From Planctomycetaceae bacterium (GTDB taxonomy: Bacteria; Planctomycetota; Planctomycetia; Pirellulales; Pirellulaceae): a stretch of DNA of 45,839 bases. Position 1 is the first letter of the stretch. Every line of letters begins with the position of its first letter. The notes under the pieces were generated by a model. That model did not search any database, was not told the origin of the DNA, and saw only the letters and a list, made by a program, of their open reading frames with translations. A program made the translations under genes and the position numbers. This document shows, piece by piece, positions 6,726-16,661 of this stretch. The stretch spans positions 1-45,839 of the forward strand of contig RECD01000119.1 of the NCBI GenBank assembly GCA_007694185.1, given 5' to 3'.

Positions 6726-9700
6726 TTCTGTCCCAACGGGATTTCGCCTGACAACAACCGCCACCGCTTCAGGTAGGCGATCAGGTCTCGCATCGCCGCC
6801 GGGTCGATCTGGTTCTCGAAACCCTCCGGCATCATCGAAACTCCCGTCGCCCGCAATTGCTCGATCTGGTCTCGCGGGATGGTCCGCCGCAGGCCGTCCT
6901 GCATCTTCAACACGACCGACTGCTGAGAACTGTCTTCGAGCAGCCCTTCCAGCAATTGGCCGTCGTCGGTCAACACGGCGTAACGGTAGTAGTTCGCGTC
7001 GATCGCGGCGTTGGGATCGAGGATCGACAGCAGGATTTGCTCCGGCGTTTGCGTCCGCATGTCCGAAATGTCCGGCCCGACGACGACCCCTTCGTTATCG
7101 ATGCGGTGGCACCCAGCGCACTGCTTGACGAAGACGGCCTTGCCGGCCGCCGCGTCAGCACGCCCCGCCAGAACCGATTGGTAACGACCGATCAACGCTT
7201 GTCGATCCTCGGTCGTCCTGCCGGCGCGAAGTTTCTTGACCCGATCGGCGATCGCCTTATCGCCGTGACGTTCCAACCGACCGACGGAGGTCGGGTCGAT
7301 CAGACCCCAAGGGACGCGTTGCGATTCGATCGCATCGAGCAGCGCCGAGGTCCATTTGGCGTTGCCGATCATGGCGGCGACCGTCGACGTTGCGGCTCGC
7401 GGCGGCAACTCGACCAGTCGGCTGACCAACTGTTCTCCGACTTCCGGGGCATCGAAATGCCTCAGGATTTGCAACGATTCCACGTACAACTCGTCGCCCT
7501 GTCGTTCCGCCATGCGGCGAGCCAGCTCGAGCGTTTCGGGGCTGCGATCCGATCCGACCCGTCGGAACGCGGCGACCCGCGCCGGCATCGCGACCGATTC
7601 GTCGAGCACCCGCAGTCGATCCGAAGCCAACCGTTCGGCCAACCGAGTGCGGGCCGATTCCGGCAAGTCCTTGGCAACCCGATCCCACGGGGTCGATCGG
7701 ACCGCCAGGCCGGCGGCGTATTCGGCGAACAGCGTTCCGATCGGTTCGTCGCCGGGGCCGACCGCCGTTGTGGTCCCTGCGTCGGCCGAGCTGTGCTCGA
7801 GGATCGCGGCGAGTGTCGCGGACGAACCGGCCCAACCCATCCGCTTGACCAGTGGGCCGAGTACCACCGCGGTCGAAGCCGCGTCCGTGTTTCCTTCCGC
7901 TGCCAGCTGGTTACGGATCAACTGGGGAGCGATCGATTCGGCGGTCAGCGAAACGGCGTTGGCAAGCCAAGTCCGATCGGTAGCGGAATCCTGCCGACTG
8001 GCTCGCAACAAGCCGACGAGCGAATCGAGCCAACTTTCATCCGCCCGTGCGGCCAATTCCAACAACCACTGGTAGCGAACCGAAGGAGCCGGATCGGTCG
8101 CCATTTGCCGAAGCAGCGAGGCTGCTGCCGACGACGAATCGGCGTCGTCCAACCGCCGTGCCAGCAACCGGACGGCTTGGCCGCGGACGGCAGGATCCGA
8201 CGATGCGGCCGCGACCTTCAAGTCCGCGGCTTGCAATTCCCCGTTGCTCTGCAGCAGCCACACGATCCGGATCAGGGTTTCTGATGATGCCGCCGAGCCG
8301 TCTTGGGTAGTCGACTGATGGAGCCGCTCACGCAGCGCCGCGATCAATCGGTTCGAAGTTTCCTTCGCGGCAACCGAATCACCGTCAGGCTGGTGTAACG
8401 CTTCGGCGATCCTCCGTCCGGCGGTCTTGCGCGCCCACCGGTTCTCGCTGGCGAGTGCCGGCAACCAGCGGTTGGGGTCGTCCGTGGCCAAGTCGGCCCG
8501 CGACTTGTTCGTCGATGAGGCAACGGTTGTCGCTTCCGCCTCGGCGGGAACGATCCGGTAAATTCGGCCCGCGGCGTCGCCCCAACGCATGTCCCCTCGT
8601 TCCCGCAATTCTTTCGGCATCCAAGCGGGGTGTTCGATCACGGCTCGATGCATGTCGATCACGTACATCGAACCGTCCGGTCCGTCCAACAGATCGACCG
8701 GGCGGAACCAGGGATCTCGCGACGCCAAGAACTCCATACCGGCTCGTCCACGTTCGGCGATCGGGACGATGCCGTCCGCCGTCAAGCGATACCGCTGGAC
8801 CAACGAACCGGTCGGTTCACAAGCGAAGAAGTCATCGCGCAACCATGGGGCCAACCGATCACTCTGATAGCGATAAACGCCGCATGCCGCGGTGAATTGT
8901 CCGGCGTGCAGGTTGCTGGTCGTCCAGGCGGCGACCAGCGGAAAGACTTCGCTCTTTTCCGCCGCCGGCATCACGTCGACCCGCCACTGCGCTAGCGGCA
9001 GCAACGGGTTCGCTTCGGCCTGGTTCGCCTCGGCCAGCAACAGGGTGCAGGGATTGCGGTTGCTGCAGATGAAATTGCGTCCCTGGTCGTCTTGGTAATA
9101 ACCGAACTGGGAGTTCCCGGCGACGGCTCGCCAGTCTCCGCCGAATGGCGAAAAACGAAAGTCACGAGCGGACAACGAGATCGGCTTGTCATCTCCAGTC
9201 CAACGGGCGTCCGACGATCGTACTTCCCCACCTCGCAAACCGCTGGCGACATGGATCTCGTTCTCGATCGTCCAAGTCGGGTGGTTCGCCCGCAACTGCT
9301 CGTTGTCTTTGCTGAACCCCGTGAACCAAACTTCGCGGGTGTCGCAGACGCCGTCACCGGTGGTGTCTGCCAGGTAAGCGACTTCACCCGCCAGCGTCGC
9401 GATCACGCCGTCACGAAAAGGCTGGATTCCGGTCGCGAAGACGAGCGAATCGGCGAAGACGGTCGCGGTTTCGAAGTAGCCGTCGCCGTCGTTGTCGACG
9501 AGCAACTTGATCCGCCCGTTGAAGCCTTCGCCTTCCTTCGGGCCTGTCGGGTAGTCGTTCATTTCGACCACCCATAACCGCCCGAGGTGATCGAAGGCGG
9601 CAGACACCGGATCGATCACTTGCGGCTCGCTCGCGGCCAGCTCGACCCGCAATCCCGGCAAAATCTCGAACTCGGCCAAAGCCTGTTGCGGCGACAGCGG

Positions 9701-9910
9701 TTCGCGGCGGATGTCTGCCGCGACGACGGCCGGGTCATCCGCCACGGCGGATCGGGTCGCCACCAGCAGCGCGACCGGCGTTGCGATCAAAGTGACCAAG
9801 CCGACAGCGATCCGAGCGAGCGGACCGACAGGGAGGCTGGTCGAACGGGTGAGGCTGGTCGTTGACGGTTCGTGGCGCCGGGGGACAGCGTCGTGATGTC
9901 GCATCTGCAT
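6722..9910 (-). CDS. Large secreted PVC-type c-type cytochrome (propeller, HEAT, CxxCH)
   Basis: 1,062 aa from ATG 9910. Nothing upstream in frame looks coding, and a further ATG lies two codons on at 9904. The N-terminus is basic and then hydrophobic (near VGLVTLIATPVALLVATRSA), consistent with export. Next comes a propeller-like, glucose/sorbosone-dehydrogenase-type region (phrases LRVELAASEPQV, GRLWVVEMNDYP, DNDGDGYFETATVF), then an alpha-helical HEAT-like stretch. A C-terminal cytochrome c domain has its haem motif CAGCH near residues 930-934 and a distal MMPEGFENQ region. This is the 'PVC-type heme-binding CxxCH protein' architecture, abundant in planctomycetes and thought to take part in periplasmic carbohydrate or organic oxidation; the substrate is unknown. 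It precedes maf in translational coupling and follows the M14 peptidase gene by 83 bp. Confidence 0.88.
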   Translation of the reverse strand: MQMRHHDAVPRRHEPSTTSLTRSTSLPVGPLARIAVGLVTLIATPVALLVATRSAVADDPAVVAADIRREPLSPQQALAEFEILPGLRVELAASEPQVIDPVSAAFDHLGRLWVVEMNDYPTGPKEGEGFNGRIKLLVDNDGDGYFETATVFADSLVFATGIQPFRDGVIATLAGEVAYLADTTGDGVCDTREVWFTGFSKDNEQLRANHPTWTIENEIHVASGLRGGEVRSSDARWTGDDKPISLSARDFRFSPFGGDWRAVAGNSQFGYYQDDQGRNFICSNRNPCTLLLAEANQAEANPLLPLAQWRVDVMPAAEKSEVFPLVAAWTTSNLHAGQFTAACGVYRYQSDRLAPWLRDDFFACEPTGSLVQRYRLTADGIVPIAERGRAGMEFLASRDPWFRPVDLLDGPDGSMYVIDMHRAVIEHPAWMPKELRERGDMRWGDAAGRIYRIVPAEAEATTVASSTNKSRADLATDDPNRWLPALASENRWARKTAGRRIAEALHQPDGDSVAAKETSNRLIAALRERLHQSTTQDGSAASSETLIRIVWLLQSNGELQAADLKVAAASSDPAVRGQAVRLLARRLDDADSSSAAASLLRQMATDPAPSVRYQWLLELAARADESWLDSLVGLLRASRQDSATDRTWLANAVSLTAESIAPQLIRNQLAAEGNTDAASTAVVLGPLVKRMGWAGSSATLAAILEHSSADAGTTTAVGPGDEPIGTLFAEYAAGLAVRSTPWDRVAKDLPESARTRLAERLASDRLRVLDESVAMPARVAAFRRVGSDRSPETLELARRMAERQGDELYVESLQILRHFDAPEVGEQLVSRLVELPPRAATSTVAAMIGNAKWTSALLDAIESQRVPWGLIDPTSVGRLERHGDKAIADRVKKLRAGRTTEDRQALIGRYQSVLAGRADAAAGKAVFVKQCAGCHRIDNEGVVVGPDISDMRTQTPEQILLSILDPNAAIDANYYRYAVLTDDGQLLEGLLEDSSQQSVVLKMQDGLRRTIPRDQIEQLRATGVSMMPEGFENQIDPAAMRDLIAYLKRWRLLSGEIPLGQK

Positions 9911-9993
9911 CTTCAATCGGTGGGCTGCGAGGAAGGCGGGAAGAACGCCTTCGATTGTACCCGGGTGACGCGGATGCTGGGAAACCGCAGCTG

Positions 9994-11250
9994 TCATTCG
10001 TCCGTCAGAAAATCGGCGAGCGCCCGTGCCAGGCCCTGTCCGACTTTGCGATATCCCGAGATCGTCCCGTGGTCGGTGTCCCAAGAGGTTTCGAGCGTCA
10101 GCGCGGTCAAATCGGGGCCGCCCCGCCCCGCCACCCAATGACGGCTGACCCGGTCCCGTTCCTCTTTCGTTTTGATGTAATCCGAAGACCGAAAGTGCGG
10201 CAGAAACCCGATCGGCTCGCCGACCCGCCGCACCGTGTGGCTCAAAAAACGGTCGTAATTGCTACGTTCAACCTCGGGCAGGTTTTCGTAATCGCTCGGC
10301 CCGAAGTAGAACGGCAATTTGTCACCGGCGGCGGGATTGTGCAGATCGAGGAAGACCCGCAAACGGCCGGCATCGATCAGTTGCCCGATCAGGACTTGCG
10401 CCGCGGCGACTTCGGGGTAAATCGGCTCGGTACACCAGTCGCGGTTATGGTCGCGCGGCGTCGCGTCTTTACCACCGGCTCCGAGCTGCACGTTGTCGAC
10501 GTCCATGATCGGAATGAACACGATCTGAGTTCGCTCGCGCAACCGCACGGCCGCCGGATCGTCGCAGGCGACCCAGCGAACAAATCCCTCCGCGACCCAG
10601 GAACTGCCGCTCTCCCAAGCGTGTTGTCGGGCTTGAATCCAAACGACATCGCCCGCGTCGGGATTGCCCAATCGGATGCCGTTGACCGCGCGGCCTTCGC
10701 GGGTTCGGGCCAGCTCGAACGGGGTTGCCGGTTCGACCTTGGCCGCGATCAGAGCGAGCAATTCGTCCGCATGGGCGGACTGGAACGGCGGCCCCCAGGC
10801 GAGCCAGAAGGTGGTTGCCGGAGCGAGCACCGGATAGGTGATCCGGTCACGCTGGGCTTCGCCCGGATCGGTCTGCGACCAGTGGACGTTATCGCTGCTG
10901 ATCGCCGCCCGTCGCGGCAACGCCCACGCCGGCGAGAGCGTGCGGCCTTCGCGAAACGGCTCCTGATTGGCTCGGACGGTGACGTTCAGCCGCTGACCCG
11001 CGACCGCTCCGTCGACCCGGAAGTACCACCAGCAGGGCCATCCGCGATCGTACCGCAGCTTCGGGCGAACCTCGATCGATGCGATCTCCGAATCGACATC
11101 GATGACGAGCACTTCGGCCGAGCCGCCAGGAAAATCAGCTGAAACGGTCAGCTGGCCGAGAGCGGCCGGCGTGCCTGCGAAAACGATCAAGCAAGCGGCT
11201 AAGCCGCAACCGATATGCCGCCCGGTCGCGGCGAGGAAGATGCGGGACAT
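9994..11250 (-). CDS. Secreted M14-family zinc carboxypeptidase
   Basis: 418 aa from ATG 11250, preceded by GGAGG six bases upstream; the GTG at 11253 is too close to that site. A signal peptide ends near TPAALGQ (about residue 33). An N-terminal beta-rich domain (about 34-150) precedes the peptidase fold, as in cytosolic-carboxypeptidase-type M14 enzymes. Zinc ligands are visible as QHAWES (His210, Glu213) and LDLHNP (His304). HNRDW near 268-272 supplies the Asn-Arg substrate-binding pair, and the catalytic Glu is likely in LTLETSWD near 385. Predicted activity is removal of C-terminal residues from peptides in the periplasm. It lies upstream of the cytochrome gene on the same strand. Confidence 0.88.
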   Translation of the reverse strand: MSRIFLAATGRHIGCGLAACLIVFAGTPAALGQLTVSADFPGGSAEVLVIDVDSEIASIEVRPKLRYDRGWPCWWYFRVDGAVAGQRLNVTVRANQEPFREGRTLSPAWALPRRAAISSDNVHWSQTDPGEAQRDRITYPVLAPATTFWLAWGPPFQSAHADELLALIAAKVEPATPFELARTREGRAVNGIRLGNPDAGDVVWIQARQHAWESGSSWVAEGFVRWVACDDPAAVRLRERTQIVFIPIMDVDNVQLGAGGKDATPRDHNRDWCTEPIYPEVAAAQVLIGQLIDAGRLRVFLDLHNPAAGDKLPFYFGPSDYENLPEVERSNYDRFLSHTVRRVGEPIGFLPHFRSSDYIKTKEERDRVSRHWVAGRGGPDLTALTLETSWDTDHGTISGYRKVGQGLARALADFLTDE

Positions 11251-11392
11251 CACGTACCTCCGGGCCGACCATCGCCGGCAAGAAAAGTTGGCTAGTCACG
11301 TTCGAACCGCCGCCCGCTTGCGAACTCATACCTCCTATCAGGCTAACCCAGGAGGATGGTGATGTTCCAGTTTTTCGCGAGATTTTTCGTGA

Positions 11393-12832
11393 TCATGAAG
11401 ATTCGGTGACCCGCAATTGCAGCCCGCCGAGCGCCGCGTCCCAGCCGACCACTTCCGCCACGCCGCGCCATTCCTGGCCGATCCGGCCTGCCTGATCGTC
11501 ATCCAGGTGTTCCGGGATGTACAACGTCAACGGCAGCGGCGGGTCGGCGAATCGGGCCGACACGACGTGATCACCTTGCCGCACCTCGACGCCTCGCGAG
11601 CCGCCCCGAACCGATCGGTGTCCGATCGTCGCGGTGACCTCCATCGGCAAGCCCGCGACCGCTTCGACCAACAGCGCGAGCCGCTCCGGGTCGTCACGCG
11701 ATTCCCAAATATGCCAGGCCGTTTCGGCAAACGACAGGTCGTCCCCGCTCGCCGAAATCGCCTCGGCTGGCAACCCACCGACGTGCAGATCGAAATCCTC
11801 GGCCGCCAAGCCGGTGAAGGTCCCGGCTTCGATCGCGGGCAACAAGACCGTCTCGTCATCGACCGGCGGCGCGACGAAAATCCGGATCTGACGCTGCCAA
11901 CGGATCGGCCCGGCGATGACGATTTCGGCGTCGACCGACCACACCAATTCGTGTTGCGGTTGCTTCAGCGAATAAGCGGCGAGCGGCGGGATGCGGGTCC
12001 GAAAATCGAGCCGACGCGGTTGATCGCCAGCCAGTTCCAGCGATCGTTCCGGGAACGCCAACAGCGTGCGGGCATACAATTCGGTCTCTTCCGCCCCCTC
12101 ATCTTTGTTTTTCGCTGTCCGGCAGATCTCCGTCGCCGTCAAACGCACCAACACCCGTTCGGGCCGCAGCAGCCGCCGCGGGCGGACCGTCAGATGGCCG
12201 GTCAGCCAATCCCCCGGTTGCAACCGCTGTGGGCTCAATTCGAACTCGGACCGACCGACCCGGCGTTCGGGGAACCATCGCAACAACAGCCAGGTCCCAA
12301 GCCCCAGCACGACCAGCATCGTGGGGACGATGACCATCAGCAATTTGGTGCCGAGGAACCGGAACGTGAACAACAGCGGCACCAACAGCCCCGACGCTTT
12401 GGCTAACCAGACCCCCACCGTGGCATCCTTGGTGTGGACGGGCGGCTGCCAGCCCACCGCGTCAGGGACCAACCGGATCGGGACCGTCGCGGAGGGATCA
12501 GCCGCCCAGGGGATCTCCGCGAACGCCTCGACGGCATGCTCGATCTGGAACGAATAGCCGAAATAGGCGGCTGGCCAATCGGGGGCTTCCAGCTCGAACG
12601 CAAATCGCTTCGATTCCCCCGCCTCCAGATCGCCGCTAAACAGCTTCACGACCCCGCCGACCGATTCGTCCGTCCCGTTCGGCCCGGTGGTCCGCATCAC
12701 CACCTGAGCGCGCAGCGAACGGATTCGCGTGTCCGCGTCGACGGTGACGGAAACATGGCCACGGATCGGGTGCCCCGCGCGGAATCCGCGACCGGCGTCG
12801 TCGAGTTCGATCGTCAGGTCACATCGGCTCAT
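11393..12832 (-). CDS. Membrane-anchored arrestin-like protein
   Basis: 479 aa from ATG 12832 (MSRCDLTIELD). Residues 1-125 form an arrestin/Vps26-like beta-sandwich: a raised-strand pattern with GHPIRGHVSVTVDAD, and a family-like SGDLEAGESKRFAFELEAP segment typical of bacterial arrestin-like or Spo0M-type domains. Two adjacent hydrophobic helices (about 145-163 and 164-186) are followed by basic residues. A second beta-sandwich (RLQPGDWLTGHLTVRPRRLL) follows and then a C-terminal domain. The role is unknown; such proteins are scaffolds in eukaryotes, and bacterial members are poorly understood. It lies downstream of the two ABC transporter pairs on the same strand with a 132-bp gap, so co-expression is possible but not shown. 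Confidence 0.6.
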   Translation of the reverse strand: MSRCDLTIELDDAGRGFRAGHPIRGHVSVTVDADTRIRSLRAQVVMRTTGPNGTDESVGGVVKLFSGDLEAGESKRFAFELEAPDWPAAYFGYSFQIEHAVEAFAEIPWAADPSATVPIRLVPDAVGWQPPVHTKDATVGVWLAKASGLLVPLLFTFRFLGTKLLMVIVPTMLVVLGLGTWLLLRWFPERRVGRSEFELSPQRLQPGDWLTGHLTVRPRRLLRPERVLVRLTATEICRTAKNKDEGAEETELYARTLLAFPERSLELAGDQPRRLDFRTRIPPLAAYSLKQPQHELVWSVDAEIVIAGPIRWQRQIRIFVAPPVDDETVLLPAIEAGTFTGLAAEDFDLHVGGLPAEAISASGDDLSFAETAWHIWESRDDPERLALLVEAVAGLPMEVTATIGHRSVRGGSRGVEVRQGDHVVSARFADPPLPLTLYIPEHLDDDQAGRIGQEWRGVAEVVGWDAALGGLQLRVTESS

Positions 12833-12964
12833 TCCGTCTCCACACTCCCCACAACCCGCACGAGCCACGCCCGCCTGCTGAAGCCTTGCCCACCTTCCGA
12901 TGCCGCCCCCGCGTGACGGGGAACGGCCAATCGCACGTATGATAATTGAAGCGACGGAATCGGT

Positions 12965-13753
12965 TCAGCCTTCCGTTTCCGGAGCGGCGGCGAACTCGCG
13001 ATACCGCAACAGCAATCCGGCGACGGTCACGAAGCCCACCGCCATCAGCAGCAACAGCGAGACGTGCCAAATGGCCGGCTCCTCGCCGAGGTAGGACCGC
13101 AGGATCGGGTTCCGTTCCAGCCTGCTGACGTCAATCTCCATCCCGCGAACGAGCAGGCAACGCAACCGGTATTGGATCGTCAGCAGGTTGATCGCGGCAG
13201 GGACCAGCGACGCCCCGACCTCGAAAAAGATCGCGTACATCACCCCCAACACCATCGCCCGCTTGGGCGCGATCACGCCGATCAACAAGAAGGCGGCGGC
13301 GTAAGCGACGCAGGACAGCACCACCAGCCCACATTGCACCGTGATCAGCCGCCAGGAAACTTCCCGCATCAGCACCAACGACCCGCCGATCGCGCCGATC
13401 AAGCCGACCGGCAACGCCCAACTGACCGCCACCAAATACTTGCCCAACAGCACCGCCAACGGCCCGTGCGGCCGCACGGCAAGGTAAACCCAACTGCGGC
13501 CTTCCAGCTCCGCCGAAATCGCCGGGGCCGCCCCCAAAAAGACGCTCATCATGCAGGCCAAACAGGGGGCCAGCACATAAACCAAGATCGCGGCGATCTC
13601 CAGCGGCGGGTCGCTGCCGGCCGCCGAACGGACCACCCCCAACAATACCGGTGGCAGCGCCGCCAAGGCGACCAACCACGCCAATCGCGGGAAGGTCAGC
13701 GCCCGACGCCACTCGAACGCGAACACGGCCGGTACCCGTCCCAACGCGTTCAT
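12965..13753 (-). CDS. ABC-2 type transporter permease (second pair)
   Basis: 262 aa with about six hydrophobic segments, among them LVALAALPPVLLGVV, ILVYVLAPCLACMMSVFLG, VSWALPVGLIGAIGGSLVLM, a segment near CVAYAAAFLLIGVIA, and a C-terminal LLLLMAVGFVTVAGLLL. The start ATG overlaps the stop of the ATPase gene upstream (ATGA at 13753-13750), so the two proteins are made together and surely form one exporter. A cytoplasmic N-terminus leads into the first membrane segment, as in ABC-2/CcmB-like permeases. The substrate cannot be told from the sequence. Homologous arrangements in other bacteria serve as efflux pumps, gliding (GldA/F-like) exporters or drug exporters. Confidence 0.83.
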   Translation of the reverse strand: MNALGRVPAVFAFEWRRALTFPRLAWLVALAALPPVLLGVVRSAAGSDPPLEIAAILVYVLAPCLACMMSVFLGAAPAISAELEGRSWVYLAVRPHGPLAVLLGKYLVAVSWALPVGLIGAIGGSLVLMREVSWRLITVQCGLVVLSCVAYAAAFLLIGVIAPKRAMVLGVMYAIFFEVGASLVPAAINLLTIQYRLRCLLVRGMEIDVSRLERNPILRSYLGEEPAIWHVSLLLLMAVGFVTVAGLLLRYREFAAAPETEG

Positions 13754-14682
13754 GCCTGCCCCCGATGGATCTTCATCAACGAAGAAAAGACTTCCTGCAA
13801 CGAATCGTCAGCCGCGCGCATTTCGCGGATCTGGTACCGGCCCGCTGCCGCTTCCTGAACCAGGTGCTGTCCGAGTTCCAAGGAGGACGCGGTGGTCAAC
13901 AGCAACTCGTCCTCACTGACCACCCGAACCGACTCGGCCAACCGCTCGCGGATCAGCTCCGCCGCCAAACCACGCGGGTCGTCCAGCCGAAGTCGGATTT
14001 CCGCCGGGACGGCCGTCAACAACGACCCCATCTCCTCCGTCGATCCGCTGGCCAGCAACCGCCCGCCGCTGATCAGCAAAAACGAATGGGTCAACGATTC
14101 GATCTCGTGCAACACGTGGCTGGAAACGAGCAGGCTGCGGTCTTCCGCGATCCACTGCCGCAACATCGTCGTCATCGCGTGCCGCGCGATCGGATCGAGC
14201 CCGTTGAAGGGCTCGTCCAAAATCAGAAATTCCGGCTCATGAGCGATCGCCTGCGCGAGCCTCGCCCGTTGCCGCATGCCGCGGGAATAAGTCGAAATCT
14301 TGCGGTGCATGTGCTCGGTCAATTTCACCCGCTCGAGCGCTTGCCTTGCCAACCGATCGGCTTCCCGCGCCGAATACCCTTGAATTCGCGTCAGGTAAGT
14401 GACCCACTCGATCGCCGAGACGTCGGCGTACATCCCCTCGTTTCCCGGCAAGTAGCCGATCCGCCGCAACAACTCCGGGTCGTTGCCGGGCCGCGACCCG
14501 AGCACCCGGATCGAGCCGATCGTCGGCTTGAGTTGCCCGGTGATCAGGTTCAAGAGCGTCGTCTTGCCGGCGCCGTTGGGTCCCAACAACCCGTGTGCCC
14601 CGGTCGGCAACGACAAGCAGATGTCGTTGACGCCGATCACGATGCCGTACAAGCGGGTGACCCGATCCAGTTCGATGAGCAT
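13750..14682 (-). CDS. ABC transporter ATP-binding protein (second pair)
   Basis: 310 aa from ATG 14682 (MLIELDRVTRLYG). Walker A is GPNGAGKTT at 34-42. The Q-loop region has RRIGYLPGNEGMYADVSA, the ABC signature is YSRGMRQRARLAQAI, and Walker B is FLILDEPFNGLDP. A C-terminal regulatory region, without obvious motifs, follows residue 230. The long open frame upstream of 14682 is a shadow of the neighbouring permease. It powers the permease it overlaps (12965-13753). The first permease gene ends only 14 bp upstream, so the four ABC genes are best read as one operon encoding two exporters, or one exporter with two different subunit pairs. Confidence 0.92.
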   Translation of the reverse strand: MLIELDRVTRLYGIVIGVNDICLSLPTGAHGLLGPNGAGKTTLLNLITGQLKPTIGSIRVLGSRPGNDPELLRRIGYLPGNEGMYADVSAIEWVTYLTRIQGYSAREADRLARQALERVKLTEHMHRKISTYSRGMRQRARLAQAIAHEPEFLILDEPFNGLDPIARHAMTTMLRQWIAEDRSLLVSSHVLHEIESLTHSFLLISGGRLLASGSTEEMGSLLTAVPAEIRLRLDDPRGLAAELIRERLAESVRVVSEDELLLTTASSLELGQHLVQEAAAGRYQIREMRAADDSLQEVFSSLMKIHRGQA

Positions 14683-14696
14683 CTTGAATTTTTCCC

Positions 14697-15686
14697 CTAA
14701 GCTCTCATCGGGGCCTGAACCCGCCGGTACAGGATCGCGAGCGCCACGCCCGAAACCACAGCCAAATAGAGGAACGCCGGCAACGTCGCGGAGCCGTTTC
14801 GGGACAGCTCGAAGATCGCCGATTGCGCGTTGCCGAGCACGTGGTAGGGCGACGCAAGCTGGCGCCAACCGGGATCGTAGAGCTGCTGCAACCGCTGCGC
14901 TTCTATCGACGGGATCACGGTCAACGCCGAGTAGGTGACGTGACCGATGATCCAGACCGCGAACCAGGCGAACCCCGCGTAACGACTCTCCAGCGTCAAC
15001 GACGAAATCGCCAGCGCCACGAGCGTCGTCGGCACGACCAACACCGCGGAACCGACGAGCACCCGCAGCGGCAAATCCCAAGTCGAATGGAGGACGCCGA
15101 CCGACGGCGACAGCAAGATCCCGACGACGTAGAGGATCAAGGCGGGGAGCGCCGAAATGATCAACAAGAAAAAAGCGACCACGCCGAACTTGCCGACGAT
15201 GTATTCGGTCCTCGTCAACGGCCGCGAAAAGTAGATCAGGTAAGCCCGTGTCCGCAGGTCTTGCGAGATCAACGGCGGCGCGACGATGCCGACGACCAAC
15301 ACCATTAGGAAAGACTGCGGGTAACGGAGCATCGTCAGCAACAGGTACGACCAGGCGTCGTAACGCAACGTCTCGACCTCCTCGTCGCTCGGCACCGCCG
15401 GCAACTGACTGATCTGTTGGCTCAACCCCGAAGTCTCCGGCATCGCCCGCAAGAAAACTCCCAACATCCGCCAATGATCCGGGTCCCGCAGCGATTGCTC
15501 GAACAGGAAAAAGGGGATCGCAAAATAAAGCAGCGGCAGGAACGCGGCCAACATCAGCCGTTTCAGCCAGGGCGATCGCAACGAACGCCGCACGCCAGTG
15601 ACCGTGATCGTCCAAAACCGCGACCAGCGGCCGACCCGATCCCCCTGCCAACCACGATACGACGCGTCATGAATCGGCATCGCCAC
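14697..15686 (-). CDS. ABC-2 type transporter permease (first pair)
   Basis: 329 aa (327 if Met3 at 15680 is used). The N-terminus carries the DASYRGWQG stretch common in planctomycete ABC permeases of this class. About six membrane segments follow: LMLAAFLPLLYFAIPFFLF, a segment ending in VLVVGIVAPPLIS, VVAFFLLIISALPALILYVV, VLVGSAVLVVPTTLVALAIS, a segment with WFAVWIIGHVTYSALT, and a C-terminal FLYLAVVSGVALAILY. The ISQDLRTRAYLIYFSRPLTR loop is typical of ABC-2 permeases. Its start overlaps the end of the upstream ATPase gene by about 14-20 bp, marking them as partners. Substrate unknown. Confidence 0.85.
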   Translation of the reverse strand: MAMPIHDASYRGWQGDRVGRWSRFWTITVTGVRRSLRSPWLKRLMLAAFLPLLYFAIPFFLFEQSLRDPDHWRMLGVFLRAMPETSGLSQQISQLPAVPSDEEVETLRYDAWSYLLLTMLRYPQSFLMVLVVGIVAPPLISQDLRTRAYLIYFSRPLTRTEYIVGKFGVVAFFLLIISALPALILYVVGILLSPSVGVLHSTWDLPLRVLVGSAVLVVPTTLVALAISSLTLESRYAGFAWFAVWIIGHVTYSALTVIPSIEAQRLQQLYDPGWRQLASPYHVLGNAQSAIFELSRNGSATLPAFLYLAVVSGVALAILYRRVQAPMRA

Positions 15687-16617
15687 CTCCGGCGCGAGTC
15701 GCGTCTTCGACGGCCTGCAGAAAAATCGTTTCCAGCGAATTGCGGGCCGGCGTCAACGATCGCACCATCACGTCGCCCTCCGCAGCCGCCTGCCAAATCG
15801 CTTGCAAACATTCAGGGGAATCGCCACCCACGACCACCGTCCCCGGCGGCCCCGGTTCGATCCGCATCCCACGCGACGACAAGGCATCCCGAAACCGCTC
15901 GGCCGAACCGATCACCCGCACGTGCGTCGATGGCGTCAACGGGCGAGACAACTCCGCGAGCGATCGGGAGACCGAAATGCGTCCGGCGGCCAAAATCACC
16001 ACCTGGTCGCTGACCCGCTGGACGTCCGGCAGGATGTGGGTGCAGATCAGGATGCTCTTGCCGTGACCCCGAGCCAACACGCCGATCCGGTTCAACATCG
16101 CCTCCCGCTCGTCCGGGTCCAATCCCGCGGTCGGCTCGTCAAGGATCAGCAATTGCGGGTCATGCACGAGCGATTGCGCGAATTTCAACTTCTGGCGCAT
16201 GCCCGTCGAATAGGTTTCGACCGTGCGATAACGCTCCTGCCCCGCACCACAAAAATCGAGGATCTCGTGCGCCCGCCGCAACGCTTCCAATGGCGGCAAG
16301 CAATTCAAACGGGCGGCGAACTGGACGCATTCCACGCCGCTGAGCGTCGGCAGGTAACAGTCGTCCTCGGGCATGTAGCCGACCTGCTGGCGGATCGACA
16401 TGCTGTCCCGCCAAACGTCGAGCCCCAATACCGTGGCCCGGCCCGATGTCGCTTTCAACAGCCCCAACAAAATCTTGATCAACGTGCTCTTGCCCGCCCC
16501 GTTGGGCCCCAGCAACCCGGTCACCCCGGCGGGAATCGTCGTGGTGACGTCGTGCAGCGCCGGAAATCGCTGATACGACTTGGTGACCGCCTCCAGTTCG
16601 ATGATCTGGTTGGGCAT
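15667..16617 (-). CDS. ABC transporter ATP-binding protein (first pair)
   Basis: 316 aa from ATG 16617 (MPNQIIELEAVTKSYQRF); the upstream in-frame ATG at 16692 overlaps the SUKH-like gene's coding sequence and is unlikely. Walker A is GPNGAGKST at 37-45, the signature YSTGMRQKLKFAQSL, and Walker B LLILDEPTAGLDP, followed by a C-terminal region with GSAERFRDAL. It resembles CcmA/NatA/GldA-type ATPases. Its 3' end overlaps the permease gene 14697-15686. It begins 44 bp downstream of the SUKH-like gene, which may be the first gene of this cluster. Confidence 0.92.
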   Translation of the reverse strand: MPNQIIELEAVTKSYQRFPALHDVTTTIPAGVTGLLGPNGAGKSTLIKILLGLLKATSGRATVLGLDVWRDSMSIRQQVGYMPEDDCYLPTLSGVECVQFAARLNCLPPLEALRRAHEILDFCGAGQERYRTVETYSTGMRQKLKFAQSLVHDPQLLILDEPTAGLDPDEREAMLNRIGVLARGHGKSILICTHILPDVQRVSDQVVILAAGRISVSRSLAELSRPLTPSTHVRVIGSAERFRDALSSRGMRIEPGPPGTVVVGGDSPECLQAIWQAAAEGDVMVRSLTPARNSLETIFLQAVEDATRAGGGDADS

Positions 16618-16661
16618 GAACGACCGGCTGCCGAGCGATGAGCGGGAAGAAATAGAAACGG